The position numbers and the translations under genes are program-made. Below, piece by piece: positions 14,625 to 20,296 of a DNA stretch of 22,086 bases. Below the pieces are notes generated by a model that saw nothing but the letters and a program-made list of their open reading frames with translations, searched no databases and was not told the origin of the DNA. The DNA comes from a virus. Location: IMG/VR virus record IMGVR_UViG_3300025121_000144, positions 1-22,086 of that record, one strand, 5' to 3'. Numbering within the stretch: position 1 is the stretch's first letter; every line of letters begins with the position of its first letter.

Positions 14625-15304
14625 TAATATCCTCCGCTTCCTCGTTCTGTTCTTTGTAGACTGCGCTCATATGCTCTTTGTGCCGCCTGTAATGCCCCGC
14701 TATTACGTCCTAAATCTGGATAAAGCAAATACATCTCATACGCTATGGCCGATGCCATTACCCGGTCATCATGTGCGTTCTTTTCGGCCTCCGCTTTAAC
14801 TGAACTGCTATGCTGAACCCTGACGAAACTGAACATCTCGTTGATCGTTGCTTTGTCGTATATGTGAATCAACCTATTATCAACCGCTTCTTTCAGGTGT
14901 GACAGCATCTGCGGTCTTGTGGCTGTGTTTGTGTCCCAGCCCAACTTATCGGCTTTCTCTATTGTGCCGGTTGATGGGTCTTGAATCGGCATCCTGAATA
15001 TGTCAAATTTTCCTTGCTTGTTAAGGCGTGCCAGTCTGTCCATCTCGCAAGCTCCACCCTTTGCCCGCTCATATGCTACCAACGGCTCAATACCTGTACA
15101 GTCATAAACGTATTCAAGTATCGGGAAAAGCTCATCAGTGAAACTCGTCGCTATCTCTGGCATTGCCAACACCAGCGGAAAATCAAATCTCTTCGATGAA
15201 AAGAACTGACCTACTGACCAATCTCCGCATCCGTCCGAAGTGTCAACACCCACATATATCTGCTCGCCTTTCTTCAAATCGCGGTATTCATTTAACGGCG
15301 GCAT
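14624..15304 (-). CDS. terL: Large terminase, nuclease subunit (split TerL C-terminal half)
   Basis: The product has 226 residues from ATG 15304, chosen because GGAG lies seven bases upstream. The frame stays open upstream to 15337 but lacks an SD there. It is the RNase H-like nuclease half of TerL: 'YVGVDTSDGCGDWSV' near 17-31 carries the first catalytic Asp, 'PLVAYERAKGG' the Glu, and 'NAHDDRVMASAIA' the last Asp pair. 'KLGWDTNTATRPQML' is a family motif between them. It would cut concatemeric DNA during packaging. In most phages this is fused to the ATPase domain; here the ATPase gene ends 17 bp inside this one, in another frame. The order and overlap imply a working two-part terminase. 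Confidence 0.88.
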   Translation of the reverse strand: MPPLNEYRDLKKGEQIYVGVDTSDGCGDWSVGQFFSSKRFDFPLVLAMPEIATSFTDELFPILEYVYDCTGIEPLVAYERAKGGACEMDRLARLNKQGKFDIFRMPIQDPSTGTIEKADKLGWDTNTATRPQMLSHLKEAVDNRLIHIYDKATINEMFSFVRVQHSSSVKAEAEKNAHDDRVMASAIAYEMYLLYPDLGRNSGALQAAQRAYERSLQRTERGSGGY

Positions 15305-16154
15305 TGTTAATCTCCAAAAGATACTGATGCAATGCATCCTTGCTGAAATACGTTTCGCCTGATGTTAAAAAGGCATCTTGTGGCGTATCAGGGAACTCTT
15401 GCAGTATCAGCCGTTTGTCTGTGAACCCTGCGCATATCGCCTTGTACTCATCCTGTGAGTAGAACTCTCGCCATGAGAAGAACCTGGGTTTGTAGTCTAC
15501 TTCACCGCTAACCGCCATATCCCAAGTCTTTTTGAAATAGTTGAACCCGTTAGCGGTTGTTTCCTGTATCACCATCCCAGAATTAATCGCTACCATGCTT
15601 TTTGTTCCTTCGATGATCTCCGGTGCCGATATTATTCCGGTATTCGGGAAATGCGCGGCTTCGGTGAACAATACCCCTTGTACCGTGCCACCACGCTCGC
15701 CAGTCTTCGTTGAAGCTGTTCCCACATAGAAACTTGCGCCATTGTGCCTTAAAACAAACTCTGCGCCTTCTGTGATTGAAGAGAACACTAACCGGTCAAG
15801 TTCCTTTGTCCACTTCTTCGGGTTTCTTTCAAAGAACGATAAAATATATGCTTTCGCTCGTCGGAAATGCTGCCGTGTCGCGTCTTCTTTATAGCTGATC
15901 TCTAAGTACCGAACGGGATTAACATTGTGCAGTATGTCGGCGCAGAATATACCTAACCAGAACGATGTAAACCCTTCTTTGCGCGCCTTTAAGTCTATTT
16001 CCCGCAGCCCTCTAAAATTCAGCTTCTCGCCATATTCTTTGCACAGTATATCGTAATAGTTTTTCTGAACCTTCCTGAACAAAAACGGAACATATGCACC
16101 TGTATCTTTATCGTCGATTAAAAAATGATCTTCGATAAACTTTTTGAATTGCAT
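15288..16154 (-). CDS. terL: Large terminase, ATPase subunit (split TerL N-terminal half)
   Basis: The product has 288 residues and contains only the packaging ATPase domain. 'LKARKEGFTSF' at 55-65 is the variant Walker A loop of TerL proteins (ARQxGxS type). 'VQGVLFTEAAHF' near 148-159 is Walker B, with Thr instead of the usual Asp before the catalytic Glu. 'QETTANG' near 187-193 is the coupling motif. 'DTPQDAFLTSGETYF' follows, where the linker to the nuclease normally starts, and the chain stops after 'LLEINNAAVK'. ATP hydrolysis would drive DNA into the procapsid with TerS and the nuclease partner. The start at 16154 is four bases past the TerS stop. Confidence 0.88.
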   Translation of the reverse strand: MQFKKFIEDHFLIDDKDTGAYVPFLFRKVQKNYYDILCKEYGEKLNFRGLREIDLKARKEGFTSFWLGIFCADILHNVNPVRYLEISYKEDATRQHFRRAKAYILSFFERNPKKWTKELDRLVFSSITEGAEFVLRHNGASFYVGTASTKTGERGGTVQGVLFTEAAHFPNTGIISAPEIIEGTKSMVAINSGMVIQETTANGFNYFKKTWDMAVSGEVDYKPRFFSWREFYSQDEYKAICAGFTDKRLILQEFPDTPQDAFLTSGETYFSKDALHQYLLEINNAAVK

Positions 16155-16157
16155 GGG

Positions 16158-16583
16158 CTATTCATAACGCTTACGCATGGCTTCTATCATCTCGCTAAGG
16201 CCTGTAACTTCTGTTTCGGTCTTTTCCTTCCAGTCGTAATGGTTTGACAATATGTACTTTGTCATCGTCGCATCGGTCTTTCTGGTCAGAGCATTCTTCT
16301 GTAATTTATTGCAACAAGCAGTCTTGACCAATGACAACATTTCCGAAAACTCTTTTGATTTTTCGCAAAACTCCGATAGTCTTTGCAGCGCAAAACCGTT
16401 GTCAAAACAAAACTCGCCGAGTATATAATTATCAGGTTGTTTGGCCCATATATGCAATTTGCCACACAAATCTTTCAGAAATTCGACTGTATACCTTTCA
16501 GGCGCGCCCGTTGCATTCTTCCCATTAGGTTTTAAGTCGTATGTGTGTTTCTTCTCTGGTTTGTGATTCTTGGTCTTAGCCAT
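16158..16583 (-). CDS. terS: Terminase small subunit
   Basis: The product has 141 residues directly upstream of the TerL genes. The N-terminal 25 residues are basic. A helix-rich part follows (about 30-110). The C-terminus has 'TKYILSNHYDWKEKTETEVTG', the 'LKNxxGWKDKxExxxxG' pattern typical of one class of phage small terminases (from memory). It recognises the packaging start site and stimulates the ATPase. GAAAGGGA precedes the ATG at 16583. The 103-bp gap ahead of it holds a GC-rich hairpin that may be part of the recognition region; that link is a guess. Confidence 0.78.
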   Translation of the reverse strand: MAKTKNHKPEKKHTYDLKPNGKNATGAPERYTVEFLKDLCGKLHIWAKQPDNYILGEFCFDNGFALQRLSEFCEKSKEFSEMLSLVKTACCNKLQKNALTRKTDATMTKYILSNHYDWKEKTETEVTGLSEMIEAMRKRYE

Positions 16584-16686
16584 TCATTCCCTTTCGCAAC
16601 CATCGGGGCCTATGGTCGGACTTACCCGATACACTCAGCCCCTCCAGGTCGCTGCGCCCCACACATGAGGTGAGTGCGCTATATAC
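16584..16686. other. GC-rich intergenic hairpin region before terS
   Basis: An inverted repeat ATCGGG/CCCGAT lies near 16603-16627, with further short complementary G/C runs (GCGC near both ends). It is clearly richer in G and C than the flanking genes. No gene was found. A packaging recognition site is possible because of its place before the small terminase gene, but nothing else supports it. Confidence 0.3.
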
Positions 16687-16899
16687 TCAATGCTGCGGCT
16701 CTACGCTATCCCATCCACCATCTAACCAGTCTGCTGGTTCAGTGGGTACCACCGGCGCGTCTACTTGCTTACCCTGCGTTATATCCTTGTACGCTACCAT
16801 GTGCCGCTCACGGTACACACGATCATAGTGCCTGTACCACTGACTACCGTACTGCTCTTTTAACTCTGCCATTAGCTGGCTGTCGTACTGTGAGGGCAT
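16687..16899 (-). CDS. Small unknown protein at head of late block
   Basis: The product has 70 residues: a helical, Tyr/Arg-rich half (QYDSQLMAELKEQYGSQWYR) and an acidic, Trp-containing tail (EPADWLDGGWDSVEPQH). It has no recognised domain. The start at 16899 follows AGCGGTGAAATAAGAAT, one of three related repeats in the gap before it. Its tail of Asp/Trp resembles short interaction tails. Being the first ORF before terS, it may take part in DNA packaging or its control, which is only positional inference. Confidence 0.5.
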   Translation of the reverse strand: MPSQYDSQLMAELKEQYGSQWYRHYDRVYRERHMVAYKDITQGKQVDAPVVPTEPADWLDGGWDSVEPQH

Positions 16900-16900
16900 A

Positions 16901-16994
16901 TTCTTATTTCACCGCTACAGGTTAAATAAACCTGTTAATCAAATTCTTATTTCACCGTTTTCAGCAATTCATCTTCACCGCTACAGGTGAAATG
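16901..16994. repeat. Iteron-like repeat cluster
   Basis: Three related copies of a motif containing TTCACCG occur at about 16901-16922, 16944-16964 and 16974-16991. The first and last share CACCGCTACAGGT, and the first and second share TTCTTATTTCACCG. Inside are two inverted repeats: ACAGGTT-5-AACCTGT at 16917-16935 and TTCACC-6-GGTGAA at 16974-16991. The cluster lies just after a winged-helix gene that could be a replication initiator, so it may be an origin or an operator. It also carries the ribosome binding site of the next gene. Confidence 0.55.
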
Positions 16995-17004
16995 CTTTAG
17001 TGTC

Positions 17005-17370
17005 TTACGTCTCTTTTATATTAGTGTCTTGTCCAGCCGTGATTCTGTAAGTGAAGTATGCGTATTTCTTTGACTGCCCTGTCTTGCTAATAAGTTGATA
17101 TTTCTCAAGTTCTTTAACATATTGACTTACATGAGCTCTCGTTATATTTGTGAAGTCGATTATCTGATTAGTATAGATATATCCCTTCCTGTTATATGAG
17201 CGGCGCAAAAGAAGTAGAAAAAGAAGTAGGGCGTTGCCTGATAATAAAGTGAATACACCGCCGTCAAAGATCTTGTTCTGTATTAAAAAAAATGGTTCTG
17301 TATGTATTTCTGGTACCTTTGCAATATCAAATTGCTTTGGTGCCGGAAATGGTATAATTTCCGTTGGCAT
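17005..17370 (-). CDS. Winged-helix DNA-binding protein, possible replication initiator
   Basis: The product has 121 residues. Residues about 27-105 have the layout of the N-terminal DNA-binding domain of phage replication O proteins and related regulators: 'FFLIQNKIFDGG', a hydrophobic helix (TLLSGNALLLFLLLLRRSYN), then 'YIYTNQIIDFTNITRAHVSQ' and 'YVKELEKYQLISKTGQSKKY' as helix-turn-helix and wing. It is short, so it lacks a helicase-loader part. It may be an origin-binding protein or a transcription factor. AGGAGG precedes the ATG at 17370, and that SD lies inside a short inverted repeat. An iteron-like cluster follows the gene. Confidence 0.62.
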   Translation of the reverse strand: MPTEIIPFPAPKQFDIAKVPEIHTEPFFLIQNKIFDGGVFTLLSGNALLLFLLLLRRSYNRKGYIYTNQIIDFTNITRAHVSQYVKELEKYQLISKTGQSKKYAYFTYRITAGQDTNIKET

Positions 17371-17371
17371 G

Positions 17372-17435
17372 AGCCTCCTGATTAGGCTTCCGTAGTCAGA
17401 CGCTGGTGATCAGGGCACCAAACGCCTGACTACGG
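17372..17435 (-). promoter_or_regulatory. Leader hairpins covering the ribosome binding site
   Basis: AGCCT (17372-17376) and AGGCT (17384-17388) pair across the AGGAGG of the winged-helix gene, so the SD can be hidden. Right next to it a larger hairpin has 10-bp arms CCGTAGTCAG (17390-17399) and CTGACTACGG (17426-17435), with an inner TGGTG/CACCA stem. Together they suggest translational control of the gene. Confidence 0.5.
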
Positions 17436-17740
17436 ACTATTGCGTGCAGACGAACCGTCGCTCATCTGCGATATGACACTAATATGACACTAAAAAAAGC
17501 ATTCCGATCCTATATGATCGGCACTAATTTGTTCTTTTTGTTCTTGTGGTGAGGGGCACACATTGTGGGATCCCCCCTCCATAAAAACAAAAACCCTACC
17601 GTTTCCGGCGGGGCGTAAAATATGAAAACAATTTTTTCTTCTTTCTTTCGTCGCAAAGAAAAACAGACTTTAGTGCTTCCCTACATTGATCTATCATTTG
17701 CTCCGTAACAATTGTATTCGCGTTCAATCAATTCTCCGTC
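17436..17740. other. Intergenic stretch with short repeats, no supported gene
   Basis: It holds two copies of ATATGACACTA near 17471-17491, a small hairpin CCGATC-6-GATCGG near 17505-17522, and a GAGGGG/CCCCTC pairing near 17551-17579. No promoter was called inside it and no coding region is convincing. Confidence 0.4.
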
Positions 17741-17889
17741 GATAAAATAAAAAAGCACCAGCCATGTGAAAAAATCACTTGGTCGGTGCTTTGATAATCT
17801 CCACACCGCCCGTAATGCAAAAAATCGCATTGAGAGGTGCTTTGATAACTTGTCTATGGGCGCGATGAATTGCGAATGTTTTTTGCTAC
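17741..17889 (-). ncRNA. Candidate small RNA A with two tandem hairpin repeats
   Basis: A minus-strand promoter (17896-17924) would start a transcript near 17889. It passes a hairpin (CACC/GGTG and AATGC/GCATT arms, 17804-17839), then a 16-bp imperfect stem (arms 17754-17769 and 17775-17790), and ends in a run of U broken by one A (plus-strand A/T run 17741-17753). TTATCAAAGCACC occurs twice, 51 bases apart, each followed by a U6 loop, so the RNA looks like two diverged copies of one unit. No ORF with an SD is present. Size would be about 145 nt. Confidence 0.5.
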
Positions 17890-17895
17890 ATTATA

Positions 17896-17924
17896 AGTAT
17901 AACCTTTTTTTCAGAAAACCGCAA
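17896..17924 (-). promoter_or_regulatory. Sigma70-like promoter for candidate RNA A
   Basis: On the minus strand TTGCGG (-35) and TATACT (-10) are separated by 17 bp. An overlapping TATAAT follows directly, so the -10 region is strong even if the -35 is weak. Confidence 0.5.
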
Positions 17925-18004
17925 TAGTTATTTATATTGCAAATTTAATCTCCACCGCATACTATCATTTTCCCACTTTTCCGTCAATGAAAATAGCATA
18001 ATTT

Positions 18005-18046
18005 ATTTTCTCCGTCGTAGGAATGATATTTTCCGACGATGAAAAT
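18005..18046. repeat. Imperfect 13-bp inverted repeat upstream of the plus promoter
   Basis: ATTTTCTCCGTCG (18005-18017) and CGACGATGAAAAT (18034-18046) match in 11 of 13 positions as inverted copies. GAAAATA is further repeated up to 18058. It lies just upstream of the promoter at 18062 and may be a regulator binding region. Confidence 0.4.
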
Positions 18047-18061
18047 AGTTGAAAATAACTG

Positions 18062-18090
18062 TTGACAACGTATTGTCGTTATGGTATCAT
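18062..18090 (+). promoter_or_regulatory. Consensus sigma70 promoter with embedded operator
   Basis: A perfect TTGACA (18062-18067), 17-bp spacer and TATCAT (18085-18090) drive the three-gene plus operon. GACAA-CGTA-TTGTC (18064-18077) is a perfect inverted repeat over the -35 and spacer, a likely repressor operator. Confidence 0.8.
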
Positions 18091-18096
18091 ATGAGT

Positions 18097-18207
18097 GTAG
18101 AGATCAGACACACCCCGACCGGTGGCCACTCGCTCACCGGCGGCAATCGCGGAGCCTGACCGCACCACAGGCATCACCGGAGCCATCCGGTAGGTAGGAG
18201 CAAAAAA
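18097..18207 (+). ncRNA. GC-rich structured 5' leader with three hairpins
   Basis: From the expected transcription start to the ATG the leader has three consecutive perfect hairpins: CCGGTG-10-CACCGG (18119-18140), GCCTG-9-CAGGC (18154-18172) and ACCGGA-4-TCCGGT (18176-18191). The last abuts the TAGGAG ribosome binding site. It is a GC-rich island in AT-rich surroundings. It may be a regulatory leader or a separate small RNA. Confidence 0.5.
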
Positions 18208-18459
18208 ATGAAATTAACAGTTAGGCTCACAAATGGACAAATTATTAAAAACGTAAATGTTAAAAAATTTGAGCACGAAATCGGGGATTTGATTAACATA
18301 GTGCGGGTAGAGAGGCACAGCATTCGTGGTGAGAAAATTAACCATAAATTCTGGGAATCAGAAAATGACGAAATATCAAACCAAACACGCGGAGCCGGTG
18401 GGAACGATTATTTCATCGAGACGAGTTTTAGGTCTGGGAAAATAATTGAAATAATTTAA
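18208..18459 (+). CDS. Small unknown early protein
   Basis: The product has 83 residues, beta-rich at both ends (MKLTVRLTNGQIIKNVNVKK and FIETSFRSGKIIEII) with a charged middle. It has no recognised domain. The TAGGAG SD is well spaced, and the gene is first behind the consensus promoter at 18062. It is AT-rich, in contrast to the two GC-richer genes after it, so the operon seems to be assembled from parts of different origin. Confidence 0.6.
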   Translation: MKLTVRLTNGQIIKNVNVKKFEHEIGDLINIVRVERHSIRGEKINHKFWESENDEISNQTRGAGGNDYFIETSFRSGKIIEII

Positions 18460-18503
18460 CAACCGCACAATGAGACGGAACTAAATTAAACAGGAGGCAC
18501 ACA

Positions 18504-18833
18504 ATGGACGCACGCTACTATGATCCAAATTTGATATGGACACTCGCCCGCGCCGCCTGTGAGGCAGACATTAAAGCGCAGGGGCATCACGCCGCGACGA
18601 TGACAACTCGCGATCCGCGCATACACATCTATGCGGACGGGATAGAGGGTGCATTTTTGGTGATACGGGGAAAACTCTATCACGATGCGGACACGACGGA
18701 CAACGGCTGGTGCAATACCACGGAGACACTGGCCGATCACGCCGACGGTCTGCGAGAGGTGTCGATGCGGTATGGACAGCTCAACCGCGCGTTTACCTCA
18801 TACGCGGATTTTATAGCGTGGATTAAAAAATGA
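18504..18833 (+). CDS. Unknown early protein, 109 residues
   Basis: A perfect ACAGGAGG lies ahead of the ATG. The protein is mixed alpha/beta: 'DPNLIWTLARAACEADIKAQ', then 'DPRIHIYADGIEGAFLVIRG', and a C-terminal helix 'SYADFIAWIKK'. No family recognised. It is GC-richer than the flanks. Its TGA overlaps the ATG of the next gene, so the two are translationally coupled. It could be an early regulator or host-takeover protein, without further support. Confidence 0.6.
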   Translation: MDARYYDPNLIWTLARAACEADIKAQGHHAATMTTRDPRIHIYADGIEGAFLVIRGKLYHDADTTDNGWCNTTETLADHADGLREVSMRYGQLNRAFTSYADFIAWIKK

Positions 18834-19042
18834 AATTCAAACAGGGAAAAAATGGGCGGTTAATTATCAGGTTGCAGCGGGTTTTGGAGTTATACCGTGT
18901 GGCGCTGGGTGGGGTGGATTTAGGCAAATTCGCTGCTTCGCGCGGGGTGAATATCCGCACGGTACAGCGAGACATTAAACTGCTAGGTGACGCGGGGTAC
19001 CCGATAAAACCGGACGGGAAGGGAAAATACAAAACGAAATAA
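18830..19042 (+). CDS. Small HTH protein (DeoR/HTH_11-like)
   Basis: The product has 70 residues. 'RLQRVLELYRVALGGVDLGK' and 'FAASRGVNIRTVQRDIKLLG' form a helix-turn-helix followed by a short wing 'YPIKPDGKGKYK'. The 'VNIRTVQRDIKLL' recognition helix is the pattern of the N-terminal domain of DeoR/WYL-type regulators (SxRTIxRDIxxL). There is no effector domain, so it is a stand-alone DNA-binding protein. It overlaps the preceding gene by ATGA and is followed at once by a strong terminator. It may be a Cro-like or early regulator of this phage. Confidence 0.65.
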   Translation: MKFKQGKNGRLIIRLQRVLELYRVALGGVDLGKFAASRGVNIRTVQRDIKLLGDAGYPIKPDGKGKYKTK

Positions 19043-19046
19043 ACTG

Positions 19047-19071
19047 AACCCCGCTTAACGGCGGGGTTTTT
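19047..19071 (+). terminator. Intrinsic terminator of the plus operon
   Basis: AACCCCGC (19047-19054) and GCGGGGTT (19061-19068) form a perfect 8-bp stem with a 6-base loop, followed by a T run to 19071. It begins 4 bp after the stop codon of the small HTH gene. Confidence 0.9.
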
Positions 19072-19073
19072 GC

Positions 19074-19093
19074 TTGCCAACACTTTGCCAACA
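19074..19093 (+). repeat. attP left arm-type integrase sites
   Basis: TTGCCAACA is found at 19074-19082 and 19085-19093, 11 bp (one helical turn) apart, in the same direction as the right-arm copies. The pattern is that expected of arm-type sites for a tyrosine integrase. Confidence 0.65.
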
Positions 19094-19148
19094 TGAGCTG
19101 TTAAAATGGCTACATTTGGCCATAACTGGCGATAAGTGTGTAATGTGG

Positions 19149-19165
19149 TTTTATCGTCGATAAAA
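19149..19165. promoter_or_regulatory. Perfect palindrome within attP
   Basis: TTTTATCG-T-CGATAAAA is a 17-bp palindrome with one central base. Part of it, TTATCGTCGAT, is repeated 30 bp away at 19181-19191. It may be a binding site for the excisionase or a host bending protein. Confidence 0.4.
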
Positions 19166-19167
19166 GA

Positions 19168-19199
19168 AACAACCCACCGATTATCGTCGATGGGTTGTT
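19168..19199 (-). terminator. Probable integrase-side terminator (bidirectional)
   Basis: AACAACCCA (19168-19176) and TGGGTTGTT (19191-19199) form a 9-bp stem. On the minus strand TTTCTTTT follows, so it fits as the end of the repressor-lipoprotein-integrase mRNA. On the plus strand the tail TTTTGTGT is weaker. Confidence 0.65.
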
Positions 19200-19211
19200 T
19201 TGTGTACAGTA

Positions 19212-19231
19212 TGCCGGAGGAGGGACTTGAA
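19212..19231 (-). other. attP core: tRNA-Leu-like 3' end
   Basis: Read on the minus strand the 20 bases TTCAAGTCCCTCCTCCGGCA are the T-loop, 3' T-stem, 3' acceptor strand and discriminator base of a tRNA; acceptor GCCGGAG/CTCCGGC fits tRNA-Leu best. There is no rest of a tRNA next to it. With integrase beside it and phage genes on both sides, it reads as the identity segment of attP. Confidence 0.7.
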
Positions 19232-19253
19232 AACCGACGGTAAATACTATTTG

Positions 19254-19273
19254 TTGCCAACATTTTGTCAACC
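19254..19273 (+). repeat. attP right arm-type integrase sites
   Basis: TTGCCAACA recurs at 19254-19262, and a two-mismatch copy TTGTCAACC at 19265-19273, again 11 bp apart and in the same direction as the left pair. The last copy overlaps the integrase stop codon. Confidence 0.6.
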
Positions 19274-20296
19274 AATTTTAATTGAGAGCTTGTTAATGTT
19301 CTTTTGATAATAGCTGTCTTTTAGATGTGTGTATACCTGTTGGGTGATTGTTGCCGTGCTATGTCCTACAATTTTACTGATTCCGAAAATGTCCGCGCCA
19401 CACTCTGCCATGCGTGAAACGAACGTATGCCGGAGAACGTGAAAACATAGACCGTCAATTTTAGTATCTTTACGGAATTTTGTGAACATTGATGCCAAAA
19501 CCGTTTCTTTTAATCGCTCACCACTCTCATAAGACACTACATATTCAGCACCGCGCGCACGCTTTTGGGCCTGTTTTAGGTGTTTAGCCAGGGCAGGGTG
19601 TATTGGTACGTTTCGGTTACTGGTCTTGTTTTTGGGCATCCAATCACCACATGGACGAATCCTCAACACACCATCACCAACATTCGCCCATGTTAAATTG
19701 CACGCTTCCCCTGCCCTTAATCCGGCGTACAGCCCAAGCATACAAGCGGTGGTAAATGGTTCATTAATCGTTTCAAATAGCGCTTTGATCTGCACACCTG
19801 TCAGCACCAATTCGCGGTTGACTTTTGACACCTCATAAAATCCTACGTTTATCGGTTTGTCAGTATACGTTTTTTTAAGCGCAAATTTTCCCATATTTTT
19901 TAGGGTTCCCAATTCACGGTTTATAGAGCTGTCTTTCACTCCCTCCGTTCGGCGTTTCGCTTTGTACTCCGACACAACAAAATCATTAAACTGATCGACG
20001 ATCACGATTTTTGGAAATAATCGTATAAATGTGGCAATAGTCCTTTTGTCGCGGTCGACGCTTGACGGTCTTTTCTCGCCCATCGAAACAACTCTTATAT
20101 ACTCGTCGCAAAAATCCTTGAACTTGATATTTTTCAGCGTCAATCCAGCTTTCCCACGATACTGATTCGTCTCAAAATCTCGTTTATATTGTTTCGCTTC
20201 CTGCTCCGACAATGGCCCTATCGCGCGTGATCTCTGTTTCCCATTTTCGCGCCAGTACAGATGATAGATACCATTACGGTTTACGAGAGAGGCCAT
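19268..20296 (-). CDS. int: Tyrosine-family phage integrase
   Basis: The product has 342 residues. An Arm-DNA-like N-terminus (GIYHLYWRENGKQRSRAIG) is followed by a SAM-like core-binding domain (about 60-160) and the catalytic domain (about 165-342). The active-site residues are visible: Arg194 in 'GLYAGLRAGEACNLTW', Lys224 in 'NKTSNRNVPI', His286 and Arg289 in 'CFHVLRHTF', His312 in 'KIVGHSTATI' and Tyr322 in 'QVYTHL'. It would integrate the phage at attP (core 19212-19231). It overlaps the lipoprotein gene by one base (TAATG), so it is made from the lysogeny mRNA, with GGAGT upstream as SD. The adjacent attP and arm repeats fit this enzyme. Confidence 0.96.
   Translation of the reverse strand: MASLVNRNGIYHLYWRENGKQRSRAIGPLSEQEAKQYKRDFETNQYRGKAGLTLKNIKFKDFCDEYIRVVSMGEKRPSSVDRDKRTIATFIRLFPKIVIVDQFNDFVVSEYKAKRRTEGVKDSSINRELGTLKNMGKFALKKTYTDKPINVGFYEVSKVNRELVLTGVQIKALFETINEPFTTACMLGLYAGLRAGEACNLTWANVGDGVLRIRPCGDWMPKNKTSNRNVPIHPALAKHLKQAQKRARGAEYVVSYESGERLKETVLASMFTKFRKDTKIDGLCFHVLRHTFVSRMAECGADIFGISKIVGHSTATITQQVYTHLKDSYYQKNINKLSIKIG

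Noticed and set aside
15285-15310. Sequencing frameshift as cause of the split TerL
   Set aside because: There is no homopolymer at the junction, and the second ORF has an ATG with a well-spaced GGAG. It remains possible and is listed as a test.
16584-16686. Possible tRNA in the GC-rich gap before terS
   Set aside because: Arms do not fit a cloverleaf and no T-loop consensus is present.
17622-17708. 28-residue plus ORF in the intergenic region
   Set aside because: No promoter, doubtful SD spacing and no recognisable feature; the region is not otherwise coding-like.
17785-17848. Two repeats of GGTGCTTTGATAA as a CRISPR array or CRISPR-mimicking RNA
   Set aside because: Only two units, the segments between are themselves related rather than unique spacers, and the repeats form part of hairpin stems.
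19212-19231. Intact tRNA gene
   Set aside because: Only the last 20 bases of a tRNA are present; upstream bases give no anticodon or D arm. Interpreted as attP core.
18823-19275. Minus-strand ORF of 150 codons over the HTH gene, terminator and attP
   Set aside because: It crosses a strong terminator and the attP core, has no SD, and is antisense to a gene with a clear HTH motif.
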